NCBI GenBank assembly: GCA_017965685.1
Contig: JAGCPM010000163.1
Span: 1 to 5,813 of the forward strand
Origin: Kiritimatiellia bacterium
GTDB taxonomy: Bacteria; Verrucomicrobiota; Kiritimatiellia; RFP12; UBA1067
Reading direction: 5' to 3'
Length of the DNA stretch: 5,813 bases
A program made the position numbers and the translations under genes. Positions 5,809 through 5,813 of this stretch are shown here, in pieces. The notes under the pieces are model-generated. The model worked only from the letters and a program-made list of their open reading frames with translations, was not told the DNA's origin and did no database searches. Position 1 is the stretch's first letter. Each line of letters opens with the position of its first letter.

Positions 5809-5813
5809 TATAC
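5785..5813 (+). promoter_or_regulatory. Sigma70-type promoter for the next gene, cut by the window edge
   Basis: TTGACC (5785-5790) is followed after 18 bases by TATAC (5809-5813), where the window ends before the sixth base of the -10 hexamer. A TG at 5806-5807 extends the -10. Spacer length, the TG element and the ten-base string TTTGATATAC are the same as in the tRNA promoter at 2024-2053. The -35 box and spacer lie in the last codons of the flavoprotein gene. The transcribed gene is beyond the window. Confidence 0.65.

Overview
The window is a GC-rich bacterial chromosomal segment in which every gene lies on the plus strand. Five protein genes and two tRNAs fill almost all of it. The phosphoglycerate mutase has the unusual opening IIRDGWG and the segment RHVTSFFNGK. 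A pseudopilin-like domain is fused to modules like those at the C-terminus of glycoside hydrolase family 2 enzymes. Both tRNAs encode CCA, and the Shine-Dalgarno sites are AAGGAG-like. From memory of such genomes, this mix fits the Planctomycetes-Verrucomicrobia-Chlamydiae group, perhaps a Verrucomicrobia, Kiritimatiellota or Lentisphaerota relative. That placement is inference and not firm.

Layout. Bases 1-414 are the 3' end of a biosynthetic threonine dehydratase (ilvA), covering its C-terminal ACT-like regulatory part. It overlaps the start of gpmI (411-1997), a complete cofactor-independent phosphoglycerate mutase with all catalytic positions present. A strong sigma70-type promoter (2024-2053) follows, then tRNA-Asp(GUC) at 2075-2151 and tRNA-Gln(CUG) at 2171-2244. 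I see no convincing terminator between these tRNAs and the thymidine phosphorylase gene (2293-3597), so the tRNA promoter may also supply that gene.

The phosphorylase stop overlaps the start of an unusual membrane-anchored protein (3594-4940). It joins a GspG-like pseudopilin fold to two immunoglobulin-like modules resembling the C-terminus of GH2 beta-galactosidases. One base after its stop begins a thioredoxin-reductase-like flavoprotein (4942-5808). This has the CxxC redox centre and FAD motifs, but its NADPH-binding domain is shortened and degenerate. The window ends inside a second promoter (5785-5813) with the same 18-base spacer and the same TTTGATATAC core as the tRNA promoter.

The genes look like two tight translational units (ilvA-gpmI, and phosphorylase-pseudopilin-flavoprotein) separated by a tRNA operon. 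The first is housekeeping amino acid and glycolytic metabolism. The second combines nucleoside salvage, an exported structural protein of unknown job and a redox enzyme. No shared pathway is evident from sequence. The two items most worth attention are the pseudopilin/GH2-module fusion and the reductase that has apparently lost NADPH binding.
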